In this document: positions 63,605 through 64,000 of the stretch, piece after piece
Layout: each line of letters starts with the position of its first letter
How positions within the stretch are numbered: the first letter of the stretch is position 1
NCBI RefSeq assembly: GCF_900130005.1
Contig: NZ_FQXP01000006.1
Span: 4,669 to 68,668 of the forward strand
DNA length: 64,000 nt
Reading direction: 5' to 3'
Source: Clostridium collagenovorans DSM 3089
GTDB taxonomy: Bacteria; Bacillota; Clostridia; Clostridiales; Clostridiaceae
Translations under genes and position numbers: made by a program
The notes under the pieces: model-generated
The model's input: the letters and a program-made list of their open reading frames with translations, nothing else
What the model was told of the DNA's origin: nothing
The model's database searches: none

Positions 63605-64000
63605 ATGCTAACTGCTAAAGAAAGAGTTATGAATGCTATAGAGGGAAAAGACGTAGATAGAGTTCCAGTTGTTTGTCCTGGTGGAATGATGAACATGGTT
63701 GTTGAGGATGTTATGGATATAAAAAATATAACATGGCCTTCAGCTCACGATAATCCATTAGAGATGGCTGAACTTACATATGGTTTATATGAAAATAAAT
63801 GTTTTGATAATGTTGGAGTTCCTTTTTGTATGACTGTTGAAGCAGAGGCTATGGGTGCAAAGGTATTTATGGGAACTAAAATAACAGAACCTAGAGTATG
63901 TGAGTATCCAATTACATCAGTTTTAGACTTTGAAAACTTACACAATATAAATGTATCAGAGAGTAGAGTTAAGGTTGTTACTGATGCTATAAAAATATTA
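63605..64000 (+). CDS. uroporphyrinogen decarboxylase / MtaA-type methyltransferase family protein (5' part)
   Basis: The first 132 codons of a gene cut by the window edge. The start LTAKERVMNAIEGKDVDRVP and the CPGGMMNM motif are typical of the methylcobamide:CoM methyltransferase-like branch (MtaA/CmuA) of the UroD superfamily. FCMTVEAEAMGAKV follows. The diagnostic zinc site (His-x-Cys ... Cys) would lie beyond the edge. GAGGGAG precedes the ATG. It is more distant from the gene at 50632 than a recent duplicate would be. Corrinoid partner genes, if any, would be to the right. Confidence 0.8.
   Translation, partial: MLTAKERVMNAIEGKDVDRVPVVCPGGMMNMVVEDVMDIKNITWPSAHDNPLEMAELTYGLYENKCFDNVGVPFCMTVEAEAMGAKVFMGTKITEPRVCEYPITSVLDFENLHNINVSESRVKVVTDAIKIL

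Noticed and set aside
1..64000. CRISPR array or tRNA/rRNA genes
   Set aside because: The repeat arrays (26 bp, 37 bp) have no spacers of unique sequence, and no cloverleaf or rRNA-like conserved stretches were recognised.

Overview
The window is very AT-rich, with tightly spaced genes, strong GGAGG-type ribosome binding sites and frequent GTG/TTG starts. The gene content (Gin anti-sigma-G factor, class III fructose-1,6-bisphosphatase, AbrB with a C-terminal zinc-ribbon pattern, arginine deiminase pathway, Cys-rich spore-surface proteins) points to a spore-forming anaerobe of the genus Clostridium in the strict sense. No rRNA, tRNA, CRISPR array or intact insertion sequence was seen. No species call is made.

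Layout. 1-5.3 kb: a CorA transporter, a repeat-rich noncoding stretch (an array of ten 26-bp units, palindromes, two copies of a dispersed ~100-bp element), a small membrane protein, three tandem copies of what looks like an IS30-type transposase tail, and an M20-like protein that has lost metal ligands. 5.4-21.4 kb: a housekeeping block whose order follows the Bacillus subtilis csfB-yaaO-tmk-yaaQ-holB-yaaT-yabB-rsmI-abrB region. It is interrupted by a YkuS-like protein, a LysM protein, fbp and a half-size ABC exporter, and it ends with an NlpC/P60 hydrolase and abrB. 22-24.5 kb: an fsa-type transaldolase under a likely catabolite-repression site, a dense DnaA-box cluster, a decayed coding stretch and a DUF1836 protein. 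25-29 kb: arcC-arcA-argF, which yields ATP from arginine. 29.4-32.3 kb: a lipoprotein and a spore-surface locus, with two divergent genes sharing a C-terminal domain, sigma-K-like promoters, and two further small genes. 32.6-40.9 kb: a two-component system, a secreted amidase, an HTH-TPR regulator, an M24 aminopeptidase and a TPR-like protein. 41-51.6 kb: two tandem paralogous sugar-importer modules (binding protein plus two permeases each) followed by an acetyltransferase, one shared ATPase and a uroporphyrinogen-decarboxylase/corrinoid-methyltransferase-family enzyme. 52.5-58.3 kb: a complete oppABCDF-type peptide importer. 58.8-60.9 kb: two RDD membrane proteins, one frameshifted, and a DUF3990/DUF3791 pair whose DUF3990 member is internally deleted. 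61.4-64 kb: asnB and the start of a second methyltransferase-family gene cut by the window edge.

Cross-cutting signal. A ~100-bp element with inverted-repeat ends (TATAAGTTCTAATTAA and its complement) and a conserved core (ATTTATTCTATAAT) occurs about eight times. Three copies begin within 6 bp of a stop codon, and two of these genes are transporter binding proteins followed by their permeases. It looks like a MITE-type or 3'-UTR element that may shape differential expression inside importer operons. It is the most promising undescribed item here, together with the DnaA-box cluster, the spore-surface locus and the duplicated importer/methyltransferase cluster.
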